Positions 10,594 to 21,334 of a stretch of DNA of 64,000 nt are shown here, piece by piece. The notes beneath the pieces are model-generated. The model was not told the origin of the DNA, made no database searches, and worked only from the letters and a program-made list of their open reading frames with translations. Within the stretch, counting starts at the first letter, position 1, and every line of letters begins with the position of its first letter. Source of the stretch: Cololabis saira (taxonomy: Eukaryota > Chordata > Actinopteri > Beloniformes > Belonidae); contig NC_084590.1 of NCBI RefSeq assembly GCF_033807715.1, forward strand, positions 716,501 through 780,500, in the 5' to 3' direction. The translations under genes were made by a program, and so were the position numbers.

Positions 10594-10944
10594 AAAAAAA
10601 ATAAGTCAACTTTTTGCATGAGATTATTATGTAGATCAAGAAAGACTAGTCTTTGTATAAACTACTTAATTTTATGTATGTAAATAATACATTTTGCAAG
10701 TACAGTCAACGTAATTGTGTTAAGTTAACTTTATCAAAAATATTTTGAAAAAAAGGGAAAAAAACAAAAGGGAAAAAGGAAAAAGAATTAAGTTGACTTT
10801 ACTTGCAAAAATTAAAATATCACAGATTTAAATATGTTATATTTACATGCGCTTAGATTTATTCTTTTCAGTGTAATTGCCTGCTCTCTTAAATATGTTA
10901 TTTTATACCCCCCATTCAATTTTAAGCATTTTTTCTTTTTTTTT
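10594..10944. other. A/T-rich gap
   Basis: Poly-A and poly-T runs and no coding sequence recognised. Confidence 0.5.
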
Positions 10945-11082
10945 AGTATAAAAGGCATGGGACCAGCTGGGGGTTTATAAACTGCGGCTGCACTGAATTC
11001 TTCAGTTGGCCGTTAACACCGTGACCAGTAAAAGCTCTGACGATCAGCCGACTCACATTTCCGTTTATTGATTCTTTCAGGT
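10945..11082 (+). promoter_or_regulatory. Promoter-like TATA plus untranslated exon with splice donor
   Basis: TATAAAAG at about 10947 is followed by about 130 bases of balanced composition ending TTCTTTCAG/GTGGGTAAA. The downstream side matches a good splice donor (CAG/GTGGGT). This looks like a TATA promoter with a short first exon, from a gene or transposon not otherwise identified. No coding exon could be linked to it. Confidence 0.3.
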
Positions 11083-11362
11083 GGGTAAATGTTATATAAG
11101 CATTACTACAGTTTGTCAATATTGTTAGTTTTTTATTTAGTGTACTGTCCCTTTATAACGTGTATTTTGTCAACGGTATTTGTACTAGTTTGGTTTCCTA
11201 AACTGGGACGAGTTGGCAGCAGTTAAGTTGGTTGTGGTCAAATTAATGTCAATCGGAGTCAGATGTAACATTGGCCTGAATCAACTGATACATATATATG
11301 AGTACGATATGATTTTAGAGTGTTTTGTTGTTTATATTTTCTGTGTTTTATTGATTTTATTT

Positions 11363-11492
11363 GATTTATGGTTCCGCGTTAAATCGACGCAGAGCCTGGG
11401 GCGGAGGGTACGCAGCGACGCGCACCTACGTATGCATTGCCGCGTACACTACGCCGTAGGCTCTGCGTTGGGGTAACGCGGAACCATAAATC
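11363..11492. mobile_element. 130-bp foldback MITE
   Basis: The left end GATTTATGGTTCCGCGTTA pairs with the right end TAACGCGGAACCATAAATC, and the arms continue into CGCAGAGCC/GGCTCTGCG. The interior has CTACGCCGTAGG. The element is non-coding. Related pieces lie at 21757-21800 and 47123-47180. The superfamily is not certain; a Harbinger/ISL2EU link is an inference from shared motifs. Confidence 0.8.
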
Positions 11493-11578
11493 AGGCTTAA
11501 CAGTTACAGCCAATTTGCCGACTCGGCAAGTTTGCTGTCCTGAAGGAGATGAGCGATAAACTTTAAAAGAGGACTAAG

Positions 11579-12010
11579 CAGAGCTGGGTAGAGTAGCCAA
11601 AAATTGTACTCAAGTAAAAGTACTGTTACTTCAGAATAATATGACTAGAGTAGAAGTGAAAAGTAGTCATCCAAATAATTACTTGAGTAAAAGTAAAAAA
11701 GTACTTGGTGAAAAAACTACTCAAGTACTGAGTAACTGTTGAGTAACGTCTGATTTATTTTTTTAACACAACCATTCAAACAGACAGAAGTACAAAATAA
11801 TCATCTTCAGGCAAATTAAATCAATACAATTATAAAATAAATTGAAATTAATAAAAAATAAAAAATAGCTTAAATTAAAATAAGCCTAAATTAATTCAAA
11901 TACTTTAATAAATAATAAAATAAATAAAATAACAGAATAAAAAAAATTAATTAAGCACAAGTAGCACAAAATTTCAAGCCTTTGTACTTATCTTTTTTAA
12001 CCAGGCAGAA
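11579..12010 (+). mobile_element. hAT-type MITE end (CAGAGCTGGGTAGAGTAGCC)
   Basis: The terminal phrase, followed by reiterated TACTCAAGTAAAAGTA motifs, is a very common fish hAT-like non-autonomous element. The other end was not found, so the right limit is approximate and the copy is probably truncated. Confidence 0.5.
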
Positions 12011-12244
12011 CTAGAACAAGCCCATGAACTCATAGAAACTCTGTGTGTGTTTGAGTCTGTGTAAATGTGACAAAACATGCAAAAACAAACATTTTCCCCA
12101 AAGAATCACCCAGTGATGTCATGTGATTGACGTGTACGCGGATAAAAGGGATAAAATGATAAAGTGTACAAAAAATGCTACCTAATGGTTTTCTACCTTT
12201 GTAGAGCTACAATTTTACTGTGTTTTACTCCCTAAAGTTTAACC

Positions 12245-12340
12245 ACTTCCTTTTCCCCCAAGTGGTCCTTGTCTCTTGCCAGGCCGTCATTGTAAATAAG
12301 AATGTTCTTAATGACCTGCCTGGTTAATTAAAGGGGAATT
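12245..12340 (+). other. Probable retroelement tail fragment
   Basis: The phrase TGTAAATAAGAATGTTCTTAATG...CCTGCCTGGTTAATTAAAGG resembles the 3' tails of common fish retroelements. No coding part is attached. Confidence 0.3.
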
Positions 12341-12464
12341 ACTGAATGAATATCAAATAAAGCGATAGAATTGTTTTTTTCCCTCTTCATCGTATAATGT
12401 TCACAAAGTGTAATGCAATTCATGTCATGGGTAGTGTATTTTGAAGGATCAAAAACTACAAATC

Positions 12465-12582
12465 CATTGTAAATCAATATTTCAGGGGTAGCATAATTTC
12501 ATAGTCCAGTAACATCCTAGCATTCTTATACCTCAATTTATCCATTTTAAATCAATATTTCAGGGGTAGCATAATTTGATAG
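12465..12582 (+). repeat. About 70-bp direct duplication
   Basis: The phrase AAATCAATATTTCAGGGGTAGCATAATTT occurs at about 12470 and 12548, each preceded by TCCATT. It is a simple tandem duplication in A/T-rich sequence. Confidence 0.8.
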
Positions 12583-12664
12583 TTTTGATATTTTATAGTA
12601 TTATTATTATTTTATATATATTTTGATATTCTTTTATATATATTTTGATATTCTTACAGCCGAG

Positions 12665-12795
12665 GTTTGCAGACAGACCGGGATCCGAGCCAGGATCAGA
12701 TCCAGGACCGGGATCAGAACCAGAACCCGGATCAGAACCAGGATCAGATCCAGGACCGGGATCAGAACCAGAACCAGGGTCCGGAGATGGACCGG
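12665..12795 (+). repeat. CAGGATCAGAACC-type minisatellite
   Basis: Short units of the type GGGATCAGAACCAGAACC and AGGATCAGATCCAGGACC alternate. Peptides read through it (RTRTRIRTR) are low-complexity. A CTTACAG acceptor-like site precedes it and GAAG/GTCAGT follows, so it could once have been an exon; weak evidence. Confidence 0.6.
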
Positions 12796-13388
12796 GGATC
12801 TGAGCCAGGACTCTGGATCCAGCAGCAGGATTAAAGCGGACGCTGCCGCTCTGAAGGTCAGTTTTCAGGTCCAGAACCCGCTCCTTCTCGGTCCGTCTGT
12901 CTCCTGCTGACGAACCGAACCTAAATGTTAAAGACGTCGCATGGAGAGCATTTGCTCATTGGCAAGACATCACCCACATGTCGCTCTGGGATCAAATAAG
13001 ATCCAATTATATGTTTTAAATGGGAGAGCAATTCAATTTTAACTTAACAATGAAACTAAATAAGTTCATATTTTGAATGGACATCATAAATTAATAAATA
13101 GATAAATAAATAAATACCTAAATAAATATATAAATACGTGGCTTGACCCTGAAGCGAGGAACCCCCCACCAATGACCAATGAGGGTATCACCAAACAAAA
13201 TAAATAAAAAAAGTATAAGTTCATAATAAAATAATTGAAAAATAAGTAGTTAAAGTGATACAAAATAACTAGATAACAATAAACTAAACCACACTAATAA
13301 AATAAATCAGCTAAACTAAAAAGGAAGGTCTTGAGCCTCTTTTTAAGAATGTCAACATTCTGTGGGGCCCTGAGGTTTTTTGGTAAGC

Positions 13389-14913
13389 TGGAGTCCGTTT
13401 CACAAAGCAGGTTCAACAAACTCTGAGTCTAATCCTGAACTCTTAGTTGGTCTACTCTGAGATCTGAAACTCTGAGTTTTCAGTTCCAGAACAGCGGTTT
13501 AGAGTTAATTTACTCAACTCTAAGTAGTTTCACCTGGAGTTAAGCGCGTGCGCCACAACTATAAAAAGCCAGTATCAATTGAGCCCTGATACAACGATTC
13601 ACCATGGCAACCGGCGACCACATAAGATCCACATACTTTTTCTCTTTTTTTTTTTTACTTTATTTAACATTTCAATTTACAAAATTCCTTTGAGGAAACA
13701 TTCGTTTCTGAAAATCCACATACTTCATGCCACTGGAGTTAGAAGTGTTAATACGTGCGTATGGCGAGTATGAGAGCAGATTTCGGAGAAAAAACAGCTG
13801 AAGCAGCAAAATTGGCGTGGGAGAAAGTTGCTGCAGTCAATGTGTAAGTATGAATGCAGTATTCATTTAACATTTAAGCACACTGTATTATAGTATTACA
13901 GATGAAAGCAGTGGTGGAATGGTATTGAATGACATTTTATTGTAATTTAGATCAGGGGCAGCTTCAGGGGAAAATGTAAATGTTTTTTTTTTTAATACAT
14001 TTATGGAATTACTCTGTGTCTATTTGTATTGATTTATCCTATTACTTAATACATATAAAATAACTACAAATGCATATCAGAACAACATGATGGATTTCAC
14101 TCGGTATTATCTTTCCCAACACTTGTATACCCCCCTCATATCTTGAAATGTGATGTCCCAGAGTCCCTGACGACAGTGGTCGCTATCAATCTGTTTTTTA
14201 GCGCGCTCTGCAGTGTTACTAACTTACAAAAATGAAAAGGAAGCAGACAACCACGCAATTAAAAAAGAAAAAGAAAGAAGGCAAGTGATGGTCCAATGTT
14301 GCCCCAGCAGCAGAAGATATTAACGAGGCTGTAGCCACTGATGGATTAATTATGCAAGTTCATCTTAAGGTAAGATATCAAATCACCCTACCCTCTTATA
14401 AATCTGTTTAAGGGAAATATTTGACTTTTTTTACTCTCTCTCTCTTTCTCTCTTCTGCTCCCTCCCTCTCCTTTTTGCATTTGGACTTAACTGTTTGAAG
14501 TTGAACTCGGATGTCCCTGTGATATTGTTGCAATGACATAGTGAATAAAGTGAACAGAATGAGTTAAATTGCGTTTGTTAGATAAGCTTTTTCTGCTCTC
14601 TAACTCTGCCGCTTGCTGTCCGTGGTGCAGAAAACGGATGTTTATTGCGTAAAGGCCCATTGGCTGAATTGACGCCACTGAGGGAGGAGACAGAGAGAAA
14701 CTCAGGGTTTATTGAAGTAAAACTGCTAGCGAGCAGGTTAGGTTCAGAGAGTCTGTTACTACGGTAACTGACCGAGAGCTTAAGTTACCTCTCTTTGTGA
14801 AACAGGCTAGAGTTACCTCTCTTTCTCTGGTTTGAGTTACCTCCCTTTGTGAAACGGAAAACTCAGAGTTTCCCTCATTTCAGGGTTAACAGACTCAGAG
14901 TTTTCACTAAACC
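13389..14913 (+). mobile_element. Myb/SANT-bearing DNA element (probably PIF/Harbinger), decayed
   Basis: The left end contains GTTTCACAAAGCAGGTTCAAC and AAACTCTGAGTCTAA. The right side carries the inverted counterpart (GACTCAGAGTTTTCACTAAACCTG), but its last 15 or so bases are lost, so no target duplication can be read. The interior codes for a Myb/SANT exon: MATGDHIRSTYF at 13603, then after a small insertion LELEVLIRAYGEYESRFRR, EAAKLAWEKVAAVNV and donor GTAAGT at about 13841. A frameshift lies in AACAGCTGAAGC. A second, degenerate exon with TMKRKQTTTQLKKKKKE-like sequence lies at about 14230. It interrupts the L2 at 13140-16770. Confidence 0.6.
13639..13713 (-). mobile_element. 75-bp retrotransposed insert with 12-bp target duplication
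   Basis: The exon phrase ATCCACATACTT occurs on both sides (13627-13638 and 13714-13725). The insert begins with a T-rich run, i.e. a poly-A tail on the reverse strand. Removing it makes the Myb/SANT exon continuous. This is a minimal LINE-mediated, 5'-truncated insertion of unknown source. Confidence 0.8.
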
Positions 14914-15203
14914 TGAGGTTCTCTGGTAGACTGTTCTACAGGTGAGGTTCTCTGGTAGACTGTTCTACAGGTGAGGTTCTCTGGTAAGCTGTTCCACAGG
15001 TGAGGTTCTCCGGTAGACTGTTCTACAGGTGAGGTTCTCTGGTAAGCTGTTCCACAGGTGAGGTTCTCCAGTAGACTGTTCTACAGGTGAGGTTCTCTGG
15101 TAAGCTGTTCCACAGGTGAGGTTCTCCAGTAGACTGTTCTACAGGTGAGGTTCTCTGGCAAGCTGTTCCACAGGTGAGGTTCTCCGGTAGACTGTTCCAC
15201 AGG
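14914..15203 (-). repeat. 29-bp minisatellite, 10 copies, from LINE 3' region
   Basis: The unit TGAGGTTCTCTGGTAGACTGTTCTACAGG is repeated ten times. GGTAGACTG...CTACAGG and GGTAAGCTG...CCACAGG versions mostly alternate, giving a 58-bp higher-order dimer. The seed is LINE sequence: the L2 at 49157-52192 reads GAGGTTCTCTGGCAGGCTGTTCC once at the matching place. Confidence 0.95.
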
Positions 15204-16894
15204 TGAGGACCGTAGTAGTGGAACGAGGTCTCGCCAAAAGTTTTTGTTCTAACTTCAGGAACAATTAAAAGGCCGGTACCAGAGGACCTCAGGGTCCGCG
15301 AGGGCTCATCATTTAAAAGCAGATCAGATAAATAAGAAGGCCCGAGACCGAGACAACTAATAAAAGAACCTTAAAATCAATCCTGAACCGCACAGGGAAC
15401 CAGTGCAGTGATTTTTAAGACTGGTGTAATGTGTTCCCGCCCTCTGGTCCTCGTCAGCACACGTGCGGCTGAATTCTGTAGTAGTTGTAAACTTGAAATA
15501 CTTTTTTTTATGAAGACCAGAGAGCAGGGGATTACAGTAGTCTATTCTACTAGAAATAAAAGCATGCATCAACATCTCCATGCTGACAAGAGAGAGAAAT
15601 GGACGGACTCTGGCGATGTTTTTAGGATGATAAAATCCTGTCTTTGTTACATTTCTAATACGTGAAACAAAATCCAGCTCAGAGTCAAAAAGAACACCCA
15701 CATTGCTCACACACTTACAGTAGAAGATTTAAAATATTGCAGTTTTGTAAAAATCATCTCTCTCCCGTTTTCAAGGCAGAAAATAAAACTTTCTCTGTTA
15801 TCTGCCATCAATTAGTTCATGTCTAAAATACAGTATAAAAGAACATGAATTGGTTCTATCGTCAGGAGACACAGCAATGTAAAGTTGTGTAATATCAGCA
15901 TAGCAGTGAAAATCAACGCCATGTCTCCTGATGACACCCCAAAGTGGCAACATGTATAAATTAAAAAGTAATGGGCCTAAAATTGTACCTTGGGGAACCT
16001 CATAATTTACCTAATGAAATCTTGAGGAGCATGTATGCATACTTACAAAAAATGGCCGATCAATGAGATAGGAGTAAAACGATTCTAAAAAACACCATTC
16101 TAAAAACAGTGCCAGAGACACCCATTAGACTAGGTCTATTTAATGAAATGTCATGATCTACTGTCTCAAAAGCTGCGCTTAGACCCAGTAGCACCAGGAT
16201 TGAAAGCTTCTGTGAATCCATAATTGCATCTGAGATCATTAACAATCTTTAAAAGGACTGTCTCTGTACTGTGGTTTGTCCTAAAACCAGACTGATATTT
16301 CTCAAAAATATTGTATTTATTTAAAAATGTATTTAATTGGATAAACTTTTTTTTTTATGACTTTTACTTCAGAATGGTAAGTTGGATAGAGTTTGGTAGT
16401 TATCAAGGCAGTTGTGATCTAAATTGCTCTTCTTCAGAAGGGGCATCACCACTGGCATTCTACAGGCAGCGGGGAAAACGCCCGTTGGAAGAGAGTCATT
16501 TACTGTGTTTAAAAGCTCATACTCCTAATAACCATAAAATGATTATAAAAGTGATGTGGGAATGAGATCTAAAAGGCAGGTTGTTGGGTTTAGTTGAGAG
16601 AAAACTCGACCGAACATCTTTGCATCAACCAGGACAAAACACCCCTAGTGTTTCCTCAGGTAAAAGCAACAATTCAGATCTGTTAAAATCAACATTTTGT
16701 TGGGATAAAAGGCTGTATATAATAGCATTGATCTTATTTCTTAAGTGGTCTGCAAAGTCCAACACTATAATTTTTCCCAACATTTTTTTCCCAAAACTTC
16801 TTTTGAGTCTTTGTCAGTTATCAAATAACACATGACAACAATTTTTTTATTCTGGGAGAAAATATCATTGGCATTGGCAGTAAAGGACTAACTT

Positions 16895-17423
16895 CTACCC
16901 AACACACTCACCAGCCAGTAGAGGTGTGTTCATTTCCTGCGCAGATGTTGCATTGCCCGAGTTTAACCAACTCGGTCCATTCCACCACAGCCTGTCATTT
17001 ACAAGTGTCTCTGAACTGAGTTCACGAGTTCCATGATCTGCAGGATTTTCTTTTTCCATGCCTTGTCTCCAGTTCTCCTGCAGCGCTAGACTCTGGATCT
17101 CCGCTACTCTGTTAGCCACAAACAGCTTCCATTTGCTTTGCTGTGCTCTTTCTCCAATGAATGGTGATCATCGAGTCAGTCCAGAAATGACACTTAACAT
17201 TGTTCAGACTCAAGATCTTGCTCAGATAATTACCAAGTCTGGCACAGATGAGAGTTCCCCGCAGTTCCAGTTGGGGCAAAGTTACCCTTTTTAGCGGAGC
17301 CACTTTAGTTTTAGCAGAGATTAAACTCACAGTGATTGTTCCATCCAGCTTGGCTGTGCGTAAATACGCAGCGGCACAGTAGGCTCGTTCACTAGCGGCA
17401 CAAAATACATGAATTTCTAGCAT
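16895..17423 (-). pseudogene. BEL/Pao pol fragment (RNase H region)
   Basis: The reverse strand codes for HVFCAASERAYCAAAYLRT, VTLPQLELRGTLICARLGN and FWTDSMITIHW, then VAEIQSLALQENWR, NPADHGTRE and LWWNGPSWL. These follow the order of the RNase H-like part of BEL/Pao polyproteins (usually HVFSDAS, MPRLEL, WTDS, NPAD..TRG, W..GP.FL). The first catalytic D of FSDAS is replaced (FCAAS). Two overlapping frames (17112-17423, 16895-17119) indicate a frameshift. No LTR was found nearby, and the fragment is flanked by L2 and L1 fragments. Confidence 0.7.
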
Positions 17424-17439
17424 TTCTTGGGAATAGTCT

Positions 17440-18720
17440 TAACACATACTTCAAGATATTTACTCAAATATTAGCAACTAGGCTCAACAAATGCATAGCT
17501 ACTATTATCCACACAGATCAGACGGGTTTCATCCCCAACAGGTTTTTGTTTTTCATTGTAAAGAGAGTCATGAATTTAATGTGTCATAAATTCCCTACAT
17601 CATCAAAGCAAGCTTTTATTTGTCTCAATGCCGAAAAAGCTTTCGACCAAGTTGACTAGGAGTACCTTTTAAAGTCTTGGAGAAATTTGTTCTGGGTGAC
17701 AATTTTGTCTCTTGGGTTCGTCTTATATACAACTTGCCAACAGCATCTGTTATGACTAATCAAGATAAATGTCGCCCCTTCCTGATTTTTAAAAGCACCA
17801 GGCTGTGATGCCCGTTATCAAGATTTCTCGTTGCGCTTTCCATCGTACTGATAGTAATCAGTAGTAGTGATGCACCAAATGTTCGGTAACCGAAATTGTT
17901 CGGCCGAAAATAGCAAAAAAAACGGTGTTTCGGTGTTCGGTGGAATAAGTGGGGAAAAAACGAACAATTAATAATGGCGTGTGGTGACGCAATCAAACAG
18001 CGAACAGCGTGGAGTGAGGGGGGAGCGGTGTTAGGCAGCAAACATGTCAGCATGTCAGATCATTACTTGGATGTGGGGAAAAAGCTGAGGACACGAGAAA
18101 TTATCAAGGCTGAGTTGGATTTGGGAAACCGCTTGGTGATGGAGACGGTGACGGGACGCACGGCAGAGAAAAGGGCCCGTACTACCGACGCAGTGGAGAA
18201 CCCTCACTGTCTGATATGACGAGATCCTCCAAGAAAATAACCCAGATTTTTACAATTATTATACAAGGCTTCAAATTGCGGAGATCAGCCCCACCGCGAC
18301 CCGATTAATTGGATTTGAACGGGAGAAAATGAAAAAAGGATTATGAGAAAAAATAAAATAGGTACAGTAAGACAAATTGTGACTGGCGGGTATTTCACTG
18401 CACATTTATTTGATTTATGCAATGGTGAAAAAATTGGCAAAATAAATTGAAAATTGCGAAGAACCATTGTTCGGTATTATTCGGTATTCGGCCAAGTGTT
18501 TATTATTATTTTCGGTTTCGTCCACAAATTTTCATTTCGGTGCATCACTAATAAGTATAAGGGCACATAACTTACTTAAATCAATTAGGCTGGGAGGCGT
18601 GGATCACAAGATCTCGCTTTACAAGGACAATATCGTACTTTTCATCTGAACCTGAACACTGTACCCCACACCTTCTTCATCTTGTCATATCCTTGAATGT
18701 GGTTTCTGGGCACACCTTCA
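17440..18720 (+). pseudogene. L1-clade LINE reverse-transcriptase fragment, split by a hAT
   Basis: The plus strand reads KIFTQILATRLNKCIATIIH, HTDQTGFIPNR, CLNAEKAFDQVD and VSWVRLIYNLPTASVMTN (17450-17760), the RT core of an L1-type ORF2. After the hAT at 17865-18550 it resumes as RAHNLLKSIRLGGVDHKISL at about 18560-18640, with the catalytic YADD position degraded to YKDN. Stops are frequent. The reading resumes where expected for L1, which supports the hAT as a later insertion. Confidence 0.7.
17865..18550. mobile_element. hAT MITE, 686 bp
   Basis: Terminal repeats TAGTGATGCACC and GGTGCATCACTA, followed inside by CGGT-rich sequence on both sides. Flanking 8-mers ATCAGTAG (17857-17864) and ATAAGTAT (18551-18558) match at 6 of 8 positions, consistent with an aged 8-bp hAT target duplication. 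An 81-codon frame at 17974-18219 shows no recognisable transposase motif. Confidence 0.75.
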
Positions 18721-18744
18721 ATTGGTTGCATCTTGCAAAGTTTT

Positions 18745-19877
18745 CCTTCATAAGTGGCAGCTCAGACACTTTGACAAATTGAGAACTACTCTTTTAGTAG
18801 GGGGCTTTGACCTTTATCAGTGGGCAAGCAATGATCCTGCTGTGATTAACGACTTACCATCTGAGGCAAGATCGGACAGTTGTGAGCTTTGGTTTTCTGA
18901 GGCTCAGGCTGATCCTCAGGAGCGCACACTGGGACTGCTGTGGAACTGCAAGACTGAACGTTACTACATGTAACATTGCGTTGTATGATCCATTAGGTTA
19001 GGTGATCCCCTTCTTACAGCTTGGAATTCTTTGGAAAAGGAGCTTTGTTATCTTCCTCAAATCACAATCCCATGCTGCTATACCTCCAAAGAGATGGACC
19101 GTCCGAGGCACCCATACCTTTGTTGATGCGTTTGAACAAGCATATAGTGTTGTTGCATATGTCAGATCTAAGGATGTCAAAGGTCACATCAAGCTAAGTT
19201 TCATTACCCAGTACCCAGACTGGATTTACGTGCTCCACTAACTGGTGCACGCCTCTGTGACCTAATCAGGACAGAATTCACTTTGCCAGTCTGAGCTATT
19301 ACACTGTGGACTGCCTGAACCACTGTGCTCCACTGGTTCTTGCTGATGATGTTACAAGAGGGTTATCCCTGTCAGATATTTTCCTCCCAAACAGATGGAT
19401 CAATGCCTCAGCATTTTTATGCGAACCTCCAGATACTTGGCCTAAACCTTGAAACTGTTGTATCTGTTGATGACCAAATTGATTTGAAACCATCTGTCTG
19501 TTACAGACAGACAGTTAATGTTGCTGTTACTGTGCCAAATCCTGACAGTTTCAAAACTTACCAAGAATTACTGGATGCCGCTGCCCAGTCTCTTTCCAGG
19601 CAGACCACTGTAAATCCTTCTGCAGCTGAATTTCTGAGTGCCGAACAAGAAATCCTCTAAGGCACAAAACCATAGCTGTTGGGAGGACATAGCCTGTCTC
19701 AAATCACACAAATCACTTCCAACACACAGTCGCCTACTCTGTTTAGCCCAAACTTCTGTACTACATCCAATTGTACTGGATCCTACTCACAAGGTGACAC
19801 AATTAATCATTGAAGATTATAACGAAAGATTGTGTCGAGATGGTTTAGAAAGGATCTTTAAACTTTCAATTTTATAA
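18745..19877 (+). pseudogene. BEL/Pao pol fragment (RT end, RNase H, pre-integrase)
   Basis: In order the plus strand reads GGFDLYQWASNDPAVINDLP and LGLLWNCKT (18800-18955), YDPLG at about 18985, HTFVDAFEQAYSVVAYVRSK at about 19110-19170, VVSVDDQIDLKP near 19455, PDSFKTYQELLDAAAQSLSR near 19540, then ACLKSHKSLPTHSRLL and HPIVLDPTHKVTQLI near 19690-19810. This is the expected BEL/Pao order. Several frame changes and stops make it inactive. It differs from the opposite-strand Pao fragment at 16895-17423, which is therefore from another family or an old relative. Confidence 0.75.
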
Positions 19878-20520
19878 ATGAATTTCATAATTTTAATGCC
19901 CAATGAATTTAATTTATTTGTGTTTTTAAATAAGCTAATTGAGCTGAAAGAGTGAATGAAATCATATTTGACATATAAGACCACAGGCCTTCATACTACT
20001 TGTCATGTATGTTAATTGAAAGTAGCAACAAATGAATTCAGGTTGCTGAAATGTTGTTTTTGTCTCATGCCGCTTGTTTTGGGGCTCATTTATAGCCCAA
20101 ATTGTTCCTTTTTATGACATCTCTATCTTGATGAGGACTTTTTTTTTACATCACATTTGTCAGGTAATAAAACTGAGTTTTCACATCCAGTTCAGAGGTC
20201 AAAACTGTTTTAAAGACAAATTTCAAATGAAAGTTTGAGATCAGTCATCTCAAGTGGCTTTGGTAAACAGTTGATGAATGTGTTCTAAGGGTTTTTGTTT
20301 CAGCAGCTTTCACCACTTACACTTTTGTTCTGACCTACCGAGATGTTTTTATTTGAATGTTTTTGTCTATAAAGAACTAGTTGTGACAGGACATGGTTAA
20401 TATAACCCCTAGGAAATAAGGATTCATTGTTTCACTGCAAACACCATGATAGAAAGCTATTAAATACAACTGAAAAAACTTTTGACAGGTCAACCAACAA
20501 CAGGATCTAAGTCTCTTTCT
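19878..20520. other. Gap without recognisable gene
   Basis: A/T-rich sequence leading to a T-rich acceptor tract (TCTTTCTTTCTTTACAG) at 20514-20530. It may be an intron of the zinc-finger gene. Confidence 0.45.
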
Positions 20521-20530
20521 TTCTTTACAG

Positions 20531-20941
20531 AAACGTAAAGGCAAAGAGAGGCCCAAAGGTTATCCCTGTCATCAGTTTGGGAAAGTCCTCACCACTTCAT
20601 CATCCTTGAAGGGACATAAGAAGATTCACATTGTAGAGAAGCCGTACAGATGTGATCAGTGTGGGGCAGCTTTTACCACCTCAGGTGCTTTGACTACGCA
20701 CTACCGTGTTCACACTGGAGAGAAGCCGTACAGATGTGATGAGTGTGGGGCAGCTTTTACTGAATCGGGTCATTTAAGAAATCACCAACGTGTTCACACT
20801 GGAGAGAAGCCGTACAAATGTGATCAGTGTGGGGCAACTTCTGCTCGATCGGGTACTTTAACTTCGCACCGACGTATTCACACCGGATCAACTTCACCCT
20901 GCAAGATTTTCAGGCAAATCTGTCGGTTTGATCTCCGGTAA
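20531..20941 (+). CDS. C2H2 zinc-finger exon, partial gene
   Basis: After a TTTACAG acceptor the frame KRKGKERPKGYPCHQFGKV opens and runs to a TAA at 20939-20941. Finger 1 has lost its second cysteine (CHQF instead of C..C). Fingers 2 to 4 are canonical in cysteines and histidines (YRCDQC, YRCDEC, YKCDQC) with HTGEKP linkers; the first linker is changed to HIVEKP. The array ends at HTGSTSPC followed by unrelated residues, so the usual long array is cut to three good fingers. Such proteins are nuclear DNA-binding factors. No upstream exon (KRAB, BTB or similar) could be found. It may be a last exon, or a fragment carried by duplication; it is the only candidate host gene here. Confidence 0.6.
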   Translation, partial: KRKGKERPKGYPCHQFGKVLTTSSSLKGHKKIHIVEKPYRCDQCGAAFTTSGALTTHYRVHTGEKPYRCDECGAAFTESGHLRNHQRVHTGEKPYKCDQCGATSARSGTLTSHRRIHTGSTSPCKIFRQICRFDLR

Positions 20942-20944
20942 CCA

Positions 20945-21330
20945 AGATGCAGAGGATGCGCTCAGGAGCCGCCAGGCTCCCGCCGCGGGTTTGCCGGGCC
21001 AGGGCGCACCATCCCCGGGGCAGATCCGGCCGAAATGCCGCTGGTCTTTCCCCGGGAGCCCCTGCTCCCATACAGGTGGGTGGCTTCGGTCCCAGCCGGT
21101 CCGAACAGGTTACATTCCCGGTTAAAGCCGCTGTGACGCGCGCTGCTCCACCCCGCTGGGGAGAAACGGGCTCTGCGCGGTGGAGGATCCGCACAACGGG
21201 GTATGAAAAGTTTATTTACTGTTGTGCAGAAAGTGACTGACACCGAGGAAATTCGGACTGGCGCAGCTGAATTAGCGGAGCTCTTTAATGCAGAAACAGA
21301 GGTTTTGCTCCCGCTCTATTTTTTAAATAA
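20945..21330. other. GC-rich gap
   Basis: CpG-rich sequence (gccgcgggtttgccgggcc) with overlapping open frames on both strands that show no domains. No gene called. Confidence 0.4.
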
Positions 21331-21334
21331 GCGC

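Larger units (their letters stand above)
13140..16770 (-). mobile_element. Old L2-like LINE (reverse strand), interrupted
   Basis: The reverse strand matches, piece by piece, the better-preserved L2-like LINE at 48469-52822 in this window. Examples are SNVGVLFDSELDFVSRIRNV and RPFLSLVSMEMLMHAFISSR around 15600-15710 and LLGLSAAFETVDHDISLNR around 16120-16200, in which the RT-domain LSAAFDTVDH motif is altered. The 3' side (13320-13385) has the shared phrase CTTGAGCCTC...GCCCTGAGGTT. Many frameshifts and stops make it a dead, older copy. It carries the insertion at 13389-14913 and the 29-bp minisatellite at 14914-15203. The 5' limit near 16770 is where similarity fades. Confidence 0.75.

Noticed and set aside
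17974..18219. Transposase in the hAT at 17865-18550
   Set aside because: The 81-codon frame has no BED finger, catalytic or dimerisation motif, so it was not annotated as a gene.
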